From NCBI GenBank assembly GCA_003158835.1, contig PMLI01000323.1:1-6211 (forward strand): a DNA stretch of 6,211 nucleotides. Reading direction: 5' to 3'. Source of the stretch: Acidimicrobiaceae bacterium. GTDB taxonomy: Bacteria; Actinomycetota; Acidimicrobiia; Acidimicrobiales; Palsa-688. Each line of letters begins with the position of its first letter. The stretch's first letter is position 1. The notes under the pieces are model-generated. The model saw only the letters and a program-made list of their open reading frames with translations. It was not told the origin of the DNA and searched no databases. The translations under genes and the position numbers were made by a program. Positions 5,427-6,211 of the stretch are shown here, piece by piece.

Positions 5427-5455
5427 TTGACAAGCACCGTGGTGCGATGTAAAAA
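5427..5455 (+). promoter_or_regulatory. Promoter of the LacI-family gene
   Basis: A perfect -35 box TTGACA (5427-5432) is followed after exactly 17 bases by TAAAAA (5450-5455), preceded by TG. The AT-rich run stands out from its surroundings. Transcription would begin near 5461-5463, at the left edge of the large palindrome. The -10 lacks the final T of the consensus. Confidence 0.6.
5434..5445. promoter_or_regulatory. Dyad inside the promoter spacer, possible second operator
   Basis: GCACC-gt-GGTGC is a perfect 5+5 inverted repeat with a two-base centre, placed entirely between the -35 and -10 boxes. Its sequence is unrelated to the larger palindrome downstream, so it may bind a different regulator. 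A dyad this short can arise by chance. Confidence 0.35.
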
Positions 5456-5463
5456 AGCTCCAG

Positions 5464-5493
5464 GTGAACTGTTGAATCCATTCAACAGTTCAC
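5464..5493. promoter_or_regulatory. Perfect 14+14 bp inverted repeat, likely LacI-family operator
   Basis: Arms GTGAACTGTTGAAT and ATTCAACAGTTCAC flank a two-base centre CC. The repeat starts right at the predicted transcription start and ends three bases before GTG 5497. LacI-family dimers bind palindromes whose inner half-sites are often TTGAA-type with a central CG step; here the inner core TTGAATCCATTCAA fits except that the centre is CC. In RNA it would also form a long hairpin covering almost the entire leader. A role in repressing the downstream gene is inferred. A terminator is unlikely because no T-run follows. Confidence 0.75.
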
Positions 5494-5496
5494 AGG

Positions 5497-6211
5497 GTGG
5501 CAGGAAAGGGGGCTCAGCTGACCGCCACGACAATCGCCGAGGTGGCGAAGCGCGCCGGCGTCTCCCCCGCTACGGTCTCTTATGTCCTCAGCGGCAACCG
5601 CACGATCTCGCGCGACACCCAAGTGAGGGTAAGGCGTGCCATCGAAGAGCTCAACTACACGCCCCACGCAGGAGCTCGGTCACTCCGGGCCGGGAAGACG
5701 GACGTGGTCGCGCTGGTAGTGCCTTTCTACGACTGGTCGTCGGAGCCCGTGCTGATGCCTTTTGTCTACGGAGTGGTCGACCAGGCCCGCCAGCACGGCT
5801 GGAAAGTCATGCTGGTGACGAGCGACGGTGGCGCGGACGTCGACTCCGTAGTGCGGAGCAAGATGGTCGATGGCGTCGTGCTCATGGAGGTCAGGGTCGG
5901 CGACGAGCGCCTGAAGGTCGTCGAGCGGCTACGGATCCCGGCCGTTGCCCTCGGCATGCCTCTTGAGCCGGTCAATATCCCCTTTGTCGACCTGGACTTC
6001 GAAGCGGCGGGACGGGCCTGTGTCGAGCGCCTGGTCGGGACCGGCCACCAGCACGTCGCACTGCTCGCCTCACCGCCGGGGACGTTCGAGAAGAAGCTCG
6101 GTTACGCGCGGCGGTTCTGGCAGGCCGTCGCCGCCGCCCTTGACGAGGCGGGCCTCCGGTTCCATGGTTTGCCCGTTGAGCCCACCGTGGAGGGTACCCA
6201 ACGGGCACTCG
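5497..6211 (+). CDS. LacI-family transcriptional regulator (3' end beyond the window)
   Basis: The open frame runs off the right edge, so about 238 of the usual 330-350 residues are present. Numbered from GTG 5497, the N-terminal helix-turn-helix is TIAEVAKRAGVSPATVSYVL (residues 12-31), followed by SGNRTISRDTQVRVRRAIEE and the hinge helix YTPHAGARSLRAGKT (54-68). In LacI proteins the hinge leucine (ARSL) inserts into the operator centre. The effector-binding domain of the periplasmic sugar-binding type follows: VVALVVPF, HGWKVMLVTSD, MVDGVVLMEV, PAVALGMPLEP, VDLDFEAAGR and TGHQHVALLAS are its alternating strands and helices. The ligand is probably a sugar or nucleoside but cannot be told. 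GTG 5497 has no good ribosome-binding site. CTG 5518 is preceded by AGGAAAGGGGG at 5502-5512 and would give a more typical N-terminus length. The frame is closed upstream by TGA at 5473. The gene is complete as far as seen. Confidence 0.93.
   Translation, partial: MAGKGAQLTATTIAEVAKRAGVSPATVSYVLSGNRTISRDTQVRVRRAIEELNYTPHAGARSLRAGKTDVVALVVPFYDWSSEPVLMPFVYGVVDQARQHGWKVMLVTSDGGADVDSVVRSKMVDGVVLMEVRVGDERLKVVERLRIPAVALGMPLEPVNIPFVDLDFEAAGRACVERLVGTGHQHVALLASPPGTFEKKLGYARRFWQAVAAALDEAGLRFHGLPVEPTVEGTQRAL

Noticed and set aside
5464..5493. Large inverted repeat as a transcription terminator
   Set aside because: No T-run follows it on the + strand, no + strand gene ends upstream, and it sits between a promoter and a start codon; an operator explains it better.
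5367..5966. 199-codon + strand frame overlapping the LacI start
   Set aside because: It turns arginine/glycine-rich and conflicts with the clear LacI frame that has helix-turn-helix and sugar-binding domain signatures.

Overview
The window is high-GC DNA with strong G/C third-codon bias in every convincing gene, GTG starts, and gene families typical of Actinobacteria: a thioredoxin-reductase-like flavoprotein, small DUF1453/CcdC-like membrane proteins, a phage/ICE-type tyrosine recombinase and a LacI regulator. I read it as an actinobacterial chromosome, at a patch rich in gene debris and recombination scars. No species can be named.

Left part (1-1485, + strand): the window opens on a scrap of an ABC-transporter P-loop that stops at once and abuts, in another frame, the C-terminal third of a thioredoxin-reductase-like protein. 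Two small paralogous multi-pass membrane proteins (431-985 and 996-about 1485) follow as an operon. The second has lost its stop codon, and its frame stays open into the recombinase region.

Middle part (about 1681-3309, + strand): a tyrosine recombinase keeps all six catalytic residues but lacks most of its N-terminal DNA-binding half. It is followed closely by an unrecognised gene that looks frameshifted (2583-3088) and by a small acidic protein whose start overlaps the preceding stop as ATGA (3085-3309). These three are tightly packed and may be the remnant of an integrated element. A gene-free stretch of about 430 bases (3310-3736) follows and carries several short perfect palindromes.

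Right part (3737-6211): an intact AAA+/ORC-like ATPase lies on the - strand. Its upstream region holds four helically phased TTTAGAG-type repeats next to a possible leaderless promoter. Next, on the - strand, come scraps of a decayed helix-turn-helix protein (about 5018-5401). Last is a LacI-family regulator reading off the right edge, preceded by a consensus -35 box, a dyad in the promoter spacer and a perfect 14+14 bp inverted repeat just before the start codon. That arrangement suggests self-repression.

No tRNA, rRNA, CRISPR array or complete insertion sequence was seen. The best candidates for undescribed biology are the iterated control region of the orphan ATPase, the double-dyad LacI control region, and the unknown gene set behind the recombinase.
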